This document shows, one piece after another, positions 50,228 to 59,355 of a stretch of 64,000 bases of DNA. The notes under the pieces are model-generated. The model was not told where the DNA came from, searched no databases, and was given only the letters and a program-made list of their open reading frames with translations. A program made the translations under genes and the position numbers. How positions within the stretch are numbered: the first letter of the stretch is position 1; the number at the start of each line of letters is the position of its first letter. Origin of the DNA: Bradyrhizobium elkanii WSM2783 (GTDB lineage: Bacteria; Pseudomonadota; Alphaproteobacteria; Rhizobiales; Xanthobacteraceae); contig NZ_AXAP01000008.1 in NCBI RefSeq assembly GCF_000472865.1, positions 62,001 through 126,000 of the forward strand. The letters are read 5' to 3'.

Positions 50228-51996
50228 TCGGTCGGCTTCTTGCTCTCGCGCCGTTCATCGCCGTTGCAGTTGCGGCCCTCGCGTCGCTCGTATTGCCGGC
50301 CTATCAGGTGTCGGTGGCCACCTACGTGATGATCGCGTCGATCGTATGCACCGGATTGGTGCTGATGACCGGGATCGCGGGCATGGTTTCCTTCGGACAG
50401 GCCGCCTTCGTCGGCTTCGGCGCGTATACCTCGGCCTGTATGTCGACGCAGTTCGGGCTGTCGCCTTGGCTGGGTCTTGCCGGGGCGACGATCGGCGCGG
50501 CGGCGACCGCTGCCCTGATCGGCGTGGTTACGGTGCGAATGAGCGGCCATTATCTCGCGCTGGCGACACTTTGCTTTGGCATCAGCTTCTATTTTGGAAT
50601 CGGAAACGCCGATGCGTTCGGCCGTTTCAACGGAATGACGGGAATCCCACCGGTCACGGTCGGTGGTTTTGAGTTGCGATCCGAGCGGCAGGCCTTCGGC
50701 CTTGTCCTGGTCGCGCTCGTGCTATCCGTTGCCTGGTGCCGGCGGCTGCTGGCATCTCGTTGCGGGCGCGTGTTGCGCTCGCTCCGTACGGGAAGCACGA
50801 TCGCGGAGACCTTCGGAGCGAATGCGCAACGGCATCGCTTGCTGGCATTCGTCGCTGCGGCAGTGGTCGCCGCGCTGGCAGGCTGGCTCTACGCGCACGT
50901 GCAACGCTTCATCAATCCGACGCCTTTCGGTCTCAACGCCAGTATCGACTATCTGTTCATGACAGTGATCGGCGGCAGTGGGCAGGTCTGGGGGGCGTTG
51001 GTCGGTGCCGGGCTGGTGACAGTCATCAAGCATGAGCTGCAGGACCTGCTCCGGCCTGTATTCGGGGCGACGGCACGATTTGAACTGCTGGTCTTCGCCG
51101 CGCTGATGATCATCGTGCTGCACAAGGCGCGCAAGGGCCTGTGGCCCTTCCTGCAGCAGGTGGTCGCATCCCATATGCCGCCTCGAGCTCCGGTTGCACC
51201 CGTCACGTTGACGAGCAGGAGGGGCAGGCCCGATCAGGGGCTGCCGGTCCTGACTGCGATTGGCTTGCGGCGGATGTTCGGCGGCCTCGTCGCAGTGGAC
51301 GACGTCAGCTTCGATGTTCGAAGTGGCGAAATTCTCGGCGTTCTGGGTCCCAACGGGGCAGGGAAGAGCACTCTGTTCAACCTGATCAGCGGTGGCTTGC
51401 AGCGGAGCGGAGGTGAGCTGAGCTTCCTCGGGGCGCCGCTGGCACGCGTGAGCGCGCGCGACATGTGCGTGCGTGGGCTGTCGCGGACATTTCAGCACGC
51501 CGCGCTGGTTCCGGAGATGAGCCTGATCGAGAATGTCGCGATTGGCGCCACTCATCTCGGCCGATGCGGAATTGTGGCTGCGTCGTTGGGACTCGATGCT
51601 CGCGAGGAGCGGCAGCTATTGGGTTGGGCCCAGCACCTTCTCGACCGTGTCGGGCTCGGCGACAGAGCGTGGGAGCTTGCCGGGACGCTGTCCCTCGGTC
51701 ATCAGCGGATCTTGGAGATCGCACGCGCGCTGGCGGCCGATCCGGTGCTGGTGCTGCTCGACGAGCCCGCCGCCGGCTTGCGCGCAAACGAAAAGACATT
51801 GCTTGCGGAGCTGCTGGTCCGGTTGCGAGCCGAGGGCCTCGCCATCGTTCTCGTTGAACACGATATGGAATTCGTCTTCCGCCTGGCCGATCGGCTGATG
51901 GTGATGAATTTCGGGCGCCGAATCGCATTCGGTGATCCCGAGGAGGTTCGCGCCGACACCGGTGTCCAGGAAGCGTATCTGGGAGTCGCTGCATGA
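50224..51996 (+). CDS. Fused Liv-type permease (LivM) and ATP-binding (LivG) protein
   Basis: 590 aa joining two normally separate subunits. Residues 1 to about 305 form a LivM-like membrane domain (GIAGMVSFGQAAFVGFGAYTSA; FGANAQRHRLLAFVAAAVVAALAGWLY). A linker of about 30 residues is followed by a LivG ATPase domain: GPNGAGKS at about 375, TLSLGHQRILEIARAL, VLVLLDEPAAGLR. Fusion would force 1:1 assembly of channel and ATPase. It overlaps the neighbouring genes by 4 bp on each side. Confidence 0.92.
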   Translation: MIGRLLALAPFIAVAVAALASLVLPAYQVSVATYVMIASIVCTGLVLMTGIAGMVSFGQAAFVGFGAYTSACMSTQFGLSPWLGLAGATIGAAATAALIGVVTVRMSGHYLALATLCFGISFYFGIGNADAFGRFNGMTGIPPVTVGGFELRSERQAFGLVLVALVLSVAWCRRLLASRCGRVLRSLRTGSTIAETFGANAQRHRLLAFVAAAVVAALAGWLYAHVQRFINPTPFGLNASIDYLFMTVIGGSGQVWGALVGAGLVTVIKHELQDLLRPVFGATARFELLVFAALMIIVLHKARKGLWPFLQQVVASHMPPRAPVAPVTLTSRRGRPDQGLPVLTAIGLRRMFGGLVAVDDVSFDVRSGEILGVLGPNGAGKSTLFNLISGGLQRSGGELSFLGAPLARVSARDMCVRGLSRTFQHAALVPEMSLIENVAIGATHLGRCGIVAASLGLDAREERQLLGWAQHLLDRVGLGDRAWELAGTLSLGHQRILEIARALAADPVLVLLDEPAAGLRANEKTLLAELLVRLRAEGLAIVLVEHDMEFVFRLADRLMVMNFGRRIAFGDPEEVRADTGVQEAYLGVAA

Positions 51997-52760
51997 CGGT
52001 CCTACTGCTGCTCGAGCGTTTTGTGGTCCGCTATGGCCGTCTGACCGCGGTCAACGACGTTTCGCTGGAAGCGCGGGCGGGGGAGGTCACTGCGGTTATC
52101 GGACCGAACGGCGCTGGCAAGACCTCTCTAGTCAATGCGGTGATGGGACTCGTGCCGTCTGGCGGTCGGTTGCTGTTCCCGCAATGGCCGGAGGCTTCTC
52201 GGTCGATCGAGGCGCGGGTCCGCGCCCGGATCTCCCTGGTACCGGAAACGCGCGACCTGTTCGGACCGATGACGGTGCTCGACAATCTCAAACTCGGCGC
52301 GTTTTCGGCGCGGATGGAACCACGCTTCGATATGCGCGCGCGACTCGCCGGCATATTTCGTCTCTTTCCTCGCCTCGACGAACGGCAAAATCAGCAGGCC
52401 AGCACACTGAGCGGGGGGGAGCGCCAGATGTTGGCTCTGGGACGGGCTCTGATGTTGAAGCCGCGCTTTCTGATGCTCGATGAGCCAAGCCTCGGGCTCG
52501 CGCCGCTGATCGTCGCGGAAATGTTTCGGATCATCGCACGGCTGAAAAACGAAGGCGTGTCGATTCTCCTGATCGAGCAGAACGCGCGCGCCGCGCTGCG
52601 TCTTGCCGATCGTGCCTACGTGCTCGAAGGCGGAGCGATTCAATTGGCCGGGAAAGCTGCGGATGTTGCTGCGGACAGCCGCGTCATCGACGCCTACCTT
52701 GGAATGTCGGCAGCGACTCCATCAAATCCGGATGAGCGACAGATGGGTAAGGTGGGATGA
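51993..52760 (+). CDS. Liv-type ABC transporter ATP-binding protein (LivF-like)
   Basis: 255 aa. Walker A GPNGAGKTS, signature LSGGERQMLALGRAL, Walker B FLMLDEPSLGLAP. Completes a transporter made of binding protein, LivH-like permease, LivM-LivG fusion and this ATPase. Overlaps both neighbours by 4 bp. Confidence 0.92.
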   Translation: MTVLLLLERFVVRYGRLTAVNDVSLEARAGEVTAVIGPNGAGKTSLVNAVMGLVPSGGRLLFPQWPEASRSIEARVRARISLVPETRDLFGPMTVLDNLKLGAFSARMEPRFDMRARLAGIFRLFPRLDERQNQQASTLSGGERQMLALGRALMLKPRFLMLDEPSLGLAPLIVAEMFRIIARLKNEGVSILLIEQNARAALRLADRAYVLEGGAIQLAGKAADVAADSRVIDAYLGMSAATPSNPDERQMGKVG

Positions 52761-54154
52761 AGCGCGCCATACCAGATGCGATCGCGAGGCTGAGCGAGCG
52801 GTTCGGGGACAAGTTGTCGACGTCCGCCGCGATCCGCAGCCATCACGCGAGCAGCGTCACCTCGCACGTGACGGTCGCGCCCGATGCGGTCCTGTTTCCG
52901 ACCTCGACGCAGGACGTCGTGGATGCGGTCACTATCTGCCATCGCTATCGGTGTCCGGTGGTGGCATTCGGCACCGGTACGTCGACGGAAGGGCAGATCA
53001 GCGCTGAGCATGGCGGGCTCACGATCGACCTATCGCAAATGAACCGTGTCGTCCGCGTGTCGCCTGCCGATCTCGATTGCACCGTGGAGGCAGGGGTGAC
53101 CCGCAAGGCGCTCAACGCCGCCCTGCGGGACACGGGACTGTTCTTTCCGATCGATCCGGGAGCGGATGCCTCGATCGGGGGGATGGCATCGACCCGTGCG
53201 TCGGGCACCAACGCGGTGCGCTACGGAACCATGCGCGAACTGGTGATGTCGCTACGCGTCGTGCTGGCCGACGGCCAACTGATCGAGACCGGCTCTCGCG
53301 CGCGGAAATCGTCCGCCGGTTATGACCTGACCCGTCTGTTTGTCGGTGCCGAAGGTACGCTCGGTATCATTACCGAGGTTACGTTGCGGCTTGCACCGAT
53401 CCCGGAACGGATCGGGGCGGCGGTCTGCACCTTTCCAACCGTGGAGGCGGCAGTGTCGGCCGTCGTCGCTGCAACGCAGAGCGCCATCCCGCTGGCACGC
53501 GCGGAATTGCTCGACGCGCTGCAGATCGAGGCGTGCAACCGTTATTCGAAGCTCGATCTTGCCGTTCAGCCGACGCTGTTTCTGGAATTTCATGGGACGC
53601 AGCTGGCGGTCGAAGAACAGGTCGGCTTGATGACCGCGATTGCGACGGAGTTCGGCGGTGGCACATTCCGATGGGCGACTGCGACCGAAGACCGGACAAA
53701 GCTCTGGCAAGCCCGCCATGACGTCTGGTGGGCAGCGCTGGCACTCCGTCCCGGATCGCGGGGAGTACCAACCGATATCTGCGTGCCGATATCCGAGCTG
53801 CCTGGCGTGATCGCCCAGACCCGCCAGGACGTTGCCGAGCTCGATCTGATTGCGCCGCTGTGCGGTCATGTCGGCGACGGCAACTTTCATCTCTGCGTTC
53901 TGGTCAATCCCGAGGACGAGGACGAGAAGCGCCGGATCGTGGAGCTGAACACCCGCATGATCGCGCGAGCCCATGCCCTTGGTGGTACGTGTACCGGCGA
54001 ACATGGCATCGGTACCGGCAAGATGGATTACCTTGTTGCCGAGCGAGGGACGTCGATGATGGCGCTCGCTTCGCTCAAGCGTGCGCTTGATCCGCGCAAC
54101 ATCATGAATCCCGGAAAGGTCCTGCGCGTCGCTGACTATCAACCCTATCAATGA
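52757..54154 (+). CDS. FAD-linked 2-hydroxyacid dehydrogenase/oxidase (GlcD/LldD-D family)
   Basis: 465 aa of the PCMH-type FAD family. FAD-binding part: VVAFGTGTSTEGQ, DPGADASIGGMASTRASGTNAVRYGTM, VGAEGTLGIITEVTLRL. The C-terminal FAD-oxidase domain has CGHVGDGNFHLC and TGEHGIGTGKMDYL, with metal/substrate histidines of D-lactate dehydrogenase/glycolate oxidase relatives. It converts a 2-hydroxy acid to a 2-oxo acid. Being translationally coupled to the transporter and followed by a 2-oxoacid oxidoreductase gene, it probably oxidises the imported hydroxy acid. Confidence 0.9.
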   Translation: MKRAIPDAIARLSERFGDKLSTSAAIRSHHASSVTSHVTVAPDAVLFPTSTQDVVDAVTICHRYRCPVVAFGTGTSTEGQISAEHGGLTIDLSQMNRVVRVSPADLDCTVEAGVTRKALNAALRDTGLFFPIDPGADASIGGMASTRASGTNAVRYGTMRELVMSLRVVLADGQLIETGSRARKSSAGYDLTRLFVGAEGTLGIITEVTLRLAPIPERIGAAVCTFPTVEAAVSAVVAATQSAIPLARAELLDALQIEACNRYSKLDLAVQPTLFLEFHGTQLAVEEQVGLMTAIATEFGGGTFRWATATEDRTKLWQARHDVWWAALALRPGSRGVPTDICVPISELPGVIAQTRQDVAELDLIAPLCGHVGDGNFHLCVLVNPEDEDEKRRIVELNTRMIARAHALGGTCTGEHGIGTGKMDYLVAERGTSMMALASLKRALDPRNIMNPGKVLRVADYQPYQ

Positions 54155-54209
54155 TGTCGATCGCGCGGTGCCTCATGAGTACTGAACAGTCGAAGAAGAG
54201 CAATCCATC

Positions 54210-57200
54210 ATGACCCTTCGCGAAACTGCAACCCGCGTCGATCTCGACTATCGCCTCCATGATGCGATCACCAAAACCGAAGGGCGTGTTTTTGCGTCGG
54301 GCACGCAGGCGCTCGTCCGCATGCTGGTGATGCAGCGGCTTGCGGACCGGCGCGATGGCATCCATTCCGCAGGCTTCGTCAGCGGCTATCGCGGCTCGCC
54401 GCTCGCCGGCGTAGACACGGAGCTGTGGCGGGCGAAATCCGCATTAGCGGATCACGACATCAGATTTCTGCCGGGTATCAACGAAGATTTGGCCGCGACG
54501 GCCGTCTCCGGCACACAACGGGTCGCAGACGATCCAAACCGGACCGTCGAAGGGGTATTCGCCCTCTGGTACGGCAAGGGCCCCGGCGTTGATCGCGCTG
54601 GTGACGCTATCCGGCACGGCCATGCCGCTGGTGCTTCAGTCAAGGGGGGTGTTGTCCTCGTGGTTGGCGACGATCATGCCGCCACCTCCTCCTCGATCCC
54701 GAACGCCAGTGACATGTCCTTGATGGGATGGGGAATTCCGATCGTTCATCCGGCAAGCGTCGACGAATATGTGGAATTTGGGCTGTGGAGCTGGGCGGCT
54801 TCGCGCTTTTCCGGTGCCTGGGTTGCTTTCAAGGCGATCTCCGAAACGGTGGAGAGCAGCCGCGGCTTCGCCGTTCCCGTGCTGCCGCGCTTTGCGGTAC
54901 CGTCGCGAGGCGGCTTTCCGGAAGGCGGTCTCGGATATACCACCCGCGATTTTCTGACCCCTGCCATTGAACTGCGAATTGCTCATCGCCTGGAAGCGAT
55001 CGCTGCGTTCGCGCGGGCAAATCCGTTGGACAGAATGCTGGTTGACGCACCATGCGCTGACATCGGCATTGTTGCCATTGGCAAGAACGCGAAGGACGTT
55101 CTGGAAGTGTTTGAGCGCGCCGGCTTGCCGCAGCAGGCTCTGGCGGAGAAGGGCGTCAGAATCTGGCGGCCAGGTCTGACATTTCCGCTCGATCGCGACC
55201 GCTTGGGGCAGTTCGCGCATGGACTGAAACACATCTTGGTCGTCGAGGAGAAAGCGAACCTCGTTGAAGGACAGATCAAGGATGCGATCTTCAACTGGCC
55301 TGCGGATCGCAGGCCGAGCGTTTCCGGGCGCGGTAGCCTTGATGGATCGCCCCTTATCACGGCGCTTGGCCAGCATCGTTCTTCTTCGCTTGCACCGCCG
55401 CTGTCGGCCTGGCTCTCCAACGTGCGGCCAGACCTCGCCTTTAGCGACAGGCTTGGCCTGTTTGAACGGTCGGTTTCGTTGAGCAATGCGGCGGACGGCA
55501 TGCGGCGGCTGCCATACTTCTGCTCAGGCTGCCCGCACAACTCGTCCACCAGGATTCCCGCGGGGAGCACCGCCCTTGCCGGAGTGGGTTGTCACTATAT
55601 GGCGAGCTGGATGGATCGGCAGACGTCCGGACTGACCCAGATGGGCGCCGAAGGAGTCGATTGGGTGGGGCAGGCGGCCTTCACCACCACGCCCCACGTT
55701 TTTCAGAACATGGGCGAGGGCACCTACTTCCATTCCGGTCATCTCGCCATCCGGCAATCGATCGCCGCGGGGCACAACATTACGTACAAGATCCTGTTCA
55801 ACGATGCCGTGGCGATGACGGGGGGCCAGCCGGTCGACGGCCAACTTACGGTTCCTCAGATCGCGCGGCAGGTGGCGAGTGAAGGGGCGAAGAGGGTGGT
55901 GATCGTTACCGACGACACCGCTCGTTATGCGGGGACGGTGCTGGACGGGGTTACCATCCATGATCGACTCGATCTCGATCCGGTCCAGCGCGAATTGCGC
56001 GCGATCAAGGGCGTCACGGTGCTGATCTATGATCAGACCTGTGCCGCGGAGAAACGTCGGCGGAGGAAGAAGGGCGCATACCCCGATCCGGCCCGACGGA
56101 TGTTCATCAACAGCGCCGTATGTGAAGGATGTGGCGACTGCGGAAAGGCGTCCAACTGCCTTTCGATCGTGCCGCTTGAGACCGATCTCGGCCGCAAGCG
56201 CGCGATCGATCAGACGTCGTGCAACAAGGACTTTTCCTGCGTTGAGGGCTTCTGCCCGAGCTTCGTCTCCGTTCTGGGCGGAGGGCTGCGCAAACAGCCG
56301 GCGTCAGGCCGGGATTGGATTGCTCACGCCAACTCCCTTCCGCGGCCATCGTTGGAGTTGCCTGACGGGCGGCCGCACAATCTTCTCGTGGCCGGCGTCG
56401 GCGGCAGCGGCATCATCACGGTTGGTGCCATCATCGCAATGGCTGCCCATCTCGACGGTTTGGAGGTGGCCGAGCTCGATTTCACTGCGCTTGCGCAGAA
56501 GGGCGGCTCCGTGATGTGCCACCTTCGGATCGCTGCAAGCGGGGGCGCGATCAACCAGCCGCGCATCGACTGGGGCGAGGCCGACGGGGTGGTAATGGGC
56601 GACCTCATCGTCGGTTGCCTGCCCGACAGTCTCGGGACGGTTCGGAAGGATAGGACCCGCATCCTGGTCAATACCCATCTGGGGTCGACTGCGGAATTCA
56701 CCCGCGATCCAGATTCAGATCCACGGCGCGACGACCTCTTGGCCAAAGTTCGTCATGCAGCCGAAGCGGACAGTGTGTCGAGTTTCGATGCTCAGCAATT
56801 GGCTCAAGAGCAGTTCGGCGAGACGACAGGCGCCAATATGATCCTGGTCGGACACGCCTGGCAGCAGGGACTGATCCCGGTGAGCGAGGCCGCGATGATC
56901 CAGGCGATTACCCTCAACGGAGTGGCGGTGGATGCGAACAAGCGTGCATTTGCTTGCGGTCGTGTTGTCGCCGCACAGGGGATCCCTACATGCGCTACCC
57001 AGTCCGTGACCTTGATGCAGCCGGAGCGCTGGGAGGCTCTGGTCGACCGGCGAGCCGACGAACTCACCCGGTACCAGAACGCAAGCTACGCGACATCGTA
57101 TCAGACTTTCGTCGCTCACTGCGCCGCGATGGAGCAGCACAAGCTGAAGGACGCCAATAGGTTCGTTTTGACGAAGATCATTGCGAGCGCGTTGTTCAAG

Positions 57201-57704
57201 CTCATGGCCTACAAAGACGAGTACGAGGTCGCCCGACTTTATTCGAGGCCTGAATTCATCGCTGCGCTACGGCAGCAGTTCGAGGGAGACTTCGAGCTCC
57301 GTTTCCATCTCGCGCCCCCATTTCTGGCACGGCCGCGCGCCGGAAGCGCGGTGCCGCAGAAAATCACATTTGGTCCCTGGATGTTGCGTGCTTTCGCGGT
57401 GCTCGCACGTTTGCGTGTCCTGCGCGGAACGGTGTTCGATCCGTTCGGCTATACCGAGGAACGGCGATTTGAGCGACGTCTGATCGATGACTACAAGGCG
57501 CTAGTCGACCGCCTTCTGGCCGGCCTGTCGCCGGCTACACTCGACATCGCGGCGAAGCTCGCAATGCTGCCGGAAAAAATAAGAGGATTCGGTCACGTCA
57601 AGCGGGCGAATGCGGAGATGGCGAAACGGGAAGAGCAGCGGCTGCTGCAGCAGTTCGAGGCAATTCGGAATCCGGCCCCAGGTCGCATCACGGATGTCGC
57701 ATGA
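54210..57704 (+). CDS. Indolepyruvate ferredoxin oxidoreductase family protein, fused alpha-gamma
   Basis: 1164 aa. The N-terminal thiamine-diphosphate enzyme domains start with RVFASGTQALVRMLVMQRLADR and GFVSGYRGSPLAGVDTELW. A cysteine-rich iron-sulfur region lies near 635-680 (VCEGCGDCGKASNC; CNKDFSCVEGFCPSF). A gamma domain starts near 724 (VAGVGGSGIITVGAIIAMAAH ... ALAQKGGSVMCHLR). A C-terminal tail of about 220 residues follows. The family oxidatively decarboxylates aryl-2-oxo acids (indolepyruvate, phenylpyruvate) to arylacetyl-CoA. Here it would take the 2-oxo acid from the preceding FAD oxidase and give the same kind of product as the PaaK-type ligase in the same regulon. Confidence 0.92.
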   Translation: MTLRETATRVDLDYRLHDAITKTEGRVFASGTQALVRMLVMQRLADRRDGIHSAGFVSGYRGSPLAGVDTELWRAKSALADHDIRFLPGINEDLAATAVSGTQRVADDPNRTVEGVFALWYGKGPGVDRAGDAIRHGHAAGASVKGGVVLVVGDDHAATSSSIPNASDMSLMGWGIPIVHPASVDEYVEFGLWSWAASRFSGAWVAFKAISETVESSRGFAVPVLPRFAVPSRGGFPEGGLGYTTRDFLTPAIELRIAHRLEAIAAFARANPLDRMLVDAPCADIGIVAIGKNAKDVLEVFERAGLPQQALAEKGVRIWRPGLTFPLDRDRLGQFAHGLKHILVVEEKANLVEGQIKDAIFNWPADRRPSVSGRGSLDGSPLITALGQHRSSSLAPPLSAWLSNVRPDLAFSDRLGLFERSVSLSNAADGMRRLPYFCSGCPHNSSTRIPAGSTALAGVGCHYMASWMDRQTSGLTQMGAEGVDWVGQAAFTTTPHVFQNMGEGTYFHSGHLAIRQSIAAGHNITYKILFNDAVAMTGGQPVDGQLTVPQIARQVASEGAKRVVIVTDDTARYAGTVLDGVTIHDRLDLDPVQRELRAIKGVTVLIYDQTCAAEKRRRRKKGAYPDPARRMFINSAVCEGCGDCGKASNCLSIVPLETDLGRKRAIDQTSCNKDFSCVEGFCPSFVSVLGGGLRKQPASGRDWIAHANSLPRPSLELPDGRPHNLLVAGVGGSGIITVGAIIAMAAHLDGLEVAELDFTALAQKGGSVMCHLRIAASGGAINQPRIDWGEADGVVMGDLIVGCLPDSLGTVRKDRTRILVNTHLGSTAEFTRDPDSDPRRDDLLAKVRHAAEADSVSSFDAQQLAQEQFGETTGANMILVGHAWQQGLIPVSEAAMIQAITLNGVAVDANKRAFACGRVVAAQGIPTCATQSVTLMQPERWEALVDRRADELTRYQNASYATSYQTFVAHCAAMEQHKLKDANRFVLTKIIASALFKLMAYKDEYEVARLYSRPEFIAALRQQFEGDFELRFHLAPPFLARPRAGSAVPQKITFGPWMLRAFAVLARLRVLRGTVFDPFGYTEERRFERRLIDDYKALVDRLLAGLSPATLDIAAKLAMLPEKIRGFGHVKRANAEMAKREEQRLLQQFEAIRNPAPGRITDVA

Positions 57705-57711
57705 GGCCGCC

Positions 57712-58059
57712 ATGCTGACAGTCATCCGCGGCCTCTACCGAAACGGCGGTGCAGAGGAGCGTCTCGCGATCCGCGATGTGCATATCGCTTACATGATCGA
57801 AAACCGCCGTTGGCTCGAGCAGGGCGGCGCCCTGTTGTCAGCCGATGGCGCTGTCGTCGAGGGCATGTTTCTGATGCTGCGTCACGAGACGCGCGAAGCG
57901 GTCGAAGTCTTTCTTGCCAACGAGCCGTACATGCGGGCGGGGCTGTTCAAAAGTGTCACGATCGACGCGTTCGATCGGTTTGTGCCGCACACAGATCCCC
58001 ATTTTCTCGAGAGGCTTCTCGCATCGGCGCAGGGCCAAACCTCGTCTGAGCTTCGCTGA
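57712..58059 (+). CDS. YCII-domain protein
   Basis: 115 aa. Pattern of the YciI/YCII fold: a long helix with HIAYMIENRRWLEQGGALLSADG, then EAVEVFLANEPYMRAGLFKSVTIDAFDRF. The His and Asp thought to be functional in YCII proteins are present (HIAY; ANEPY/TIDAF). The ATG at 57712 has GAGG upstream and lies 7 bp after the oxidoreductase stop, so it is the last gene of the operon. Members can be muconolactone-isomerase-like accessory enzymes; the role is unknown. Confidence 0.78.
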   Translation: MLTVIRGLYRNGGAEERLAIRDVHIAYMIENRRWLEQGGALLSADGAVVEGMFLMLRHETREAVEVFLANEPYMRAGLFKSVTIDAFDRFVPHTDPHFLERLLASAQGQTSSELR

Positions 58060-58544
58060 TCCTCCCACAGTGGGACGTGTCTCAGGAAGAAGGTGGCGTA
58101 TTATCGAAATTCAAGCCGCGCTGAAGGCGATCCTGGCGGCATGCAAGGATGCCGGGCATCGACACCATCTCGGGCCAAAGGCGTACCTGATGCCTCACGG
58201 CGTGCCGGGCCGCCGCAACTTGATCGAAAGCCGCGAGACCATGGCTTGCCTGCCTACGCGGCCAATCGGATAGCCGGCCAACTTAGCTCGATCTGAGTAG
58301 CCGTACTTTCGACGCCTCCGCCGGGTCCGATCATTTCCGTATCTCAAGCTCCGTTTGCGCCGACGCGAATAAATCTTGCCTGACCTGCTTCGAGCTCGAC
58401 CTGCCAACGGGTCCTGACCGAAAGGGAAGGGAGATGATCCGCGGCGTCCAACTTGACGCGGCCAAATAAATCAGTCTACTTATGCAAGTAACGACGAGGA
58501 AAGATTCCGGAACTCGACCGGCTGGGCGCGAGAGAGAGGTTGCG
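58060..58544. other. 485-bp stretch without a convincing gene
   Basis: No frame here has a start, ribosome site and family likeness together. Two short stretches look codon-like on the plus strand (around 58100-58270, and 58335-58468 ending in a TAA), which may be decayed coding sequence I cannot assign. A TCCCAC/GTGGGA repeat at 58064-58076 has too short a loop for a good terminator. No operator of the upstream TetR type is present. Confidence 0.4.
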
Positions 58545-59318
58545 TTGGAGGAGATTGTCATCGAGCGGCGCGACGGCATCGTCCACGTTATCCTGAACCG
58601 GCCCTCGGTGAAGAACGCGGTGACGCTTGCGATGTGGCTCGAATTGGCCCGGATCTTTTCCGGCTTAGCTGACGATCGCCAGGTCCGCGGCGTCGTGCTG
58701 AAGGGCGCAGACAAGGACTTTTCGGTCGGCGCGGACATCTCCGAGTTCGAAAAGATCAGGGAGGACCGCCATCAGGCCGCGGCCTATGAGGCCGCAGTCG
58801 ACGGTTGTTCGGGCGCGATCGCGGCATTGGATAAACCGGTCGTGGCCGCAATCTCCGGCTATTGTCTGGGAGGCGGCTGCCATCTGGCGCTGGCGTGCGA
58901 TTTCCGATTCGCCGACCGTACCGCAACGATCGGCATTCCGTCGGCGAAGCTCTCGATCGTCTACGGCGTGCACAGCGTGCAGCGCCTGCTGGCGCTGACG
59001 GGTGTGTCGAACGCTAAGCGGATCCTCTACTCGGCAGACCGCTATCCGGCCGAACAGGCGGTTTCGATGGGACTGATCGATGAACTGCACGACGATGCCG
59101 CCGCCGCGGTCGAGAAATTCTTGACGAAGCTCGCGGCCAACGCGCCACTGTCGATCTCGGGCGCCAAATACATGCTGAACGGCCTTTCGATGGGCCCGGG
59201 AGCGCTTGATCCGGCCGTGGCGCAGCGGCTCATCGACGAAGCCTCCGACAGCGAGGACTTTAAGGAAGGCCGAAGAGCCTTCGCCGAAAAAAGGCCTCCG
59301 CGGTTTCGCGGCGAATAA
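58545..59318 (+). CDS. Crotonase-superfamily protein (enoyl-CoA hydratase/isomerase-like)
   Basis: 257 aa from a TTG at 58545 preceded by GAGAGAGG; an ATG at 58482 would add 21 residues without a ribosome site. VILNRPSVKNAVTLAMW, GADKDFSVGADISEF, ISGYCLGGGCHLALACDF. The GGGC-E-LA glutamate is His here, and the second glutamate position reads IPSAK, so the reaction is not classical hydration. It lies 37 bp before the molybdenum hydroxylase genes and is probably co-transcribed; a CoA-bound aromatic or heteroaromatic substrate would link the two. Confidence 0.86.
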   Translation: MEEIVIERRDGIVHVILNRPSVKNAVTLAMWLELARIFSGLADDRQVRGVVLKGADKDFSVGADISEFEKIREDRHQAAAYEAAVDGCSGAIAALDKPVVAAISGYCLGGGCHLALACDFRFADRTATIGIPSAKLSIVYGVHSVQRLLALTGVSNAKRILYSADRYPAEQAVSMGLIDELHDDAAAAVEKFLTKLAANAPLSISGAKYMLNGLSMGPGALDPAVAQRLIDEASDSEDFKEGRRAFAEKRPPRFRGE

Positions 59319-59355
59319 GGCCGAACAGGGAAGGAGCGAGCTTTGGAGAGGGCCG

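Noticed and set aside
46471..57704. Classical phenylacetate (paa) degradation cluster
   Set aside because: Only a PaaK-like ligase and a PaaG-like crotonase are present; no PaaABCDE, PaaZ or PaaJ genes are seen.
58064..58076. Intrinsic terminator after the YCII gene
   Set aside because: The TCCCAC/GTGGGA arms leave a one-base loop and no T run follows.
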